This document shows, piece after piece, positions 5,385-6,154 of a stretch of DNA of 6,154 bases. The position numbers and the translations under genes are program-made. Position 1 is the stretch's first letter. Each line of letters opens with the position of its first letter. This DNA is from an uncultured Bacteroidaceae bacterium. GTDB taxonomy: Bacteria; Bacteroidota; Bacteroidia; Bacteroidales; Bacteroidaceae. The notes beneath the pieces are model-generated. The model did no database searches. It saw only the letters and a program-made list of their open reading frames with translations, and was not told the origin of the DNA. Location: the NCBI GenBank assembly GCA_904501775.1, contig CAJGCJ010000111.1:1-6154 (forward strand), written 5' to 3'.

Positions 5385-6154
5385 ATGCGGCATACACTAT
5401 TTATTCTGGTTATTACAATTTGTTGCAACACAGCTATGTCTATAGGTGTGCAAGACAGCGTTCCAAAGTTTTTGGACAGTCTTGTTGTGTCGGCAAACAG
5501 ATACAGTTCGCCAATAAAGAGCATAGGGATGCAGGGTGTGAGCATGGATATGGACTTTATGCATCGTATGCCTAAGATTCTTGGTAATGCCGACCCTATG
5601 CGTTATACGCAGCTGTTGCCCGGAGTACAAACGAATAACGAATATGATGCCGGATTGCATATTCATGGCTGTGAGAACTCACACAATCTTATATCAATAG
5701 CCGATGTGCCCATATACAACGCTGCACACATGCTGGGATTATTTTCGACATTCAATGCATCTCACTTCTCAAAAATGTCTGTAAAAAAACAGATTACAGC
5801 CGAAGATGCCATAAGTAGAATTGGAGGAGTTATGAATATGGTGCACAGCGACACAGTCCCTAAAAAGACAAACGGAGAATTTTCAGTGGGGCTAATGTCG
5901 TCGCAAGGAACAATAAGAGTTCCAATAAACGAAAATTCGGCACTGTTTGCATCGTTACGACTTTCGTATCTAAATCTGTTATATGGCTCACTTCTCGAAA
6001 TAGACGGAAGCAAATTGGAATATTCATTCTCAGACCTCAATCTTACATATCTGAATAATATAAACAAGAATCACAGATTATATATAGATTTCTACACTGG
6101 CAACGACAATGCCACCTTAAAAGACAAGAACAGTGAACTCTATTACAACACAAC
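5385..6154 (+). CDS. TonB-dependent outer membrane receptor, N-terminal part (3' end outside window)
   Basis: The frame is open from the ATG at 5385 to the right edge (256 codons, no stop). TonB-dependent receptors are outer membrane barrels that import ligands using energy from TonB-ExbB-ExbD. The product starts with a signal peptide (hydrophobic TLFILVITICC, plausible cut after Ser19), then a TonB-box-like LDSLVVSANR (residues 30-39). A plug domain follows: MPKILGNADPMRYTQLLPGVQ (62-82), GLHIHGCENSHNLISIADVPIYN (90-112), HMLGLFSTFNASHF (115-128) and ISRIGGVMNMV (143-153). Barrel strands begin at about residue 165. It lacks the N-terminal carboxypeptidase-regulatory-like domain and the SusC signatures, so it belongs to the general, non-SusC receptor group. 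Normally well conserved plug residues are changed here (see findings). About 500 or more residues are missing to the right. No promoter of its own is clear, and the terminator-like hairpin ends 12 nt before the ATG. The ligand is unknown. Confidence 0.88.
   Translation, partial: MRHTLFILVITICCNTAMSIGVQDSVPKFLDSLVVSANRYSSPIKSIGMQGVSMDMDFMHRMPKILGNADPMRYTQLLPGVQTNNEYDAGLHIHGCENSHNLISIADVPIYNAAHMLGLFSTFNASHFSKMSVKKQITAEDAISRIGGVMNMVHSDTVPKKTNGEFSVGLMSSQGTIRVPINENSALFASLRLSYLNLLYGSLLEIDGSKLEYSFSDLNLTYLNNINKNHRLYIDFYTGNDNATLKDKNSELYYNT

Noticed and set aside
5415..5435. Possible lipobox-like ITIC within the TonB receptor signal peptide
   Set aside because: The Cys residues lie inside the hydrophobic core, which would be too short for a lipoprotein signal, and the protein is clearly a TonB receptor. 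A signal peptidase I site near Ser19 fits better.
5397..6067. Two minus-strand open frames opposite the TonB receptor start
   Set aside because: The + strand frame from 5385 carries a signal peptide, TonB box and plug motifs and is uninterrupted to the window edge, so the minus-strand frames are shadows.

Overview
The window looks like a chromosomal segment of a gut- or host-associated Bacteroidales bacterium (Bacteroides/Prevotella type). The reasons are a textbook Bacteroidetes sigma promoter (TTG, 19-nt spacer, TATATTTG), A/T-rich translation starts without Shine-Dalgarno sequences, a lipoprotein whose lipid-anchored cysteine is followed by an acidic surface-export type stretch, a secreted GH20 hexosaminidase, and a TonB-dependent receptor of the Bacteroidetes type. 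I cannot fix the genus. All five genes lie on the + strand.

Layout: (1) the 3' half of ettA, an ABC-F translation factor, runs in from the left edge and ends at 816. (2) A 55-nt gap with a perfect 8-bp inverted repeat leads to a class I/II PLP-dependent aminotransferase (872-2176). (3) Only 7 nt after its stop, a signal-peptide-bearing GH20 beta-N-acetylhexosaminidase begins (2184-3863); these two are probably cotranscribed. (4) A 96-nt A/T-rich gap holds a strong promoter for a 450-aa surface-type lipoprotein of unknown function (3960-5312). (5) A perfect 16-bp hairpin (5337-5372) separates that gene from the start of a TonB-dependent receptor (5385 to beyond the right edge), whose ATG is only 12 nt after the hairpin.

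Functionally, ettA and the aminotransferase are cytoplasmic. The hexosaminidase, lipoprotein and TonB receptor belong to the envelope and would suit host-glycan foraging or nutrient uptake, but no SusC/SusD pair, sulfatase or regulator is visible, so this is not a recognisable polysaccharide utilisation locus. The most specific observation is that the GH20 active site carries an Asn-Arg pair where most relatives have Asp plus an uncharged residue. The human Hex A alpha subunit uses the same pair to accept 6-sulfated GlcNAc, so this enzyme may be a mucin sulfoglycosidase. I see no CRISPR, mobile element, tRNA, rRNA or clearly novel multi-gene system.
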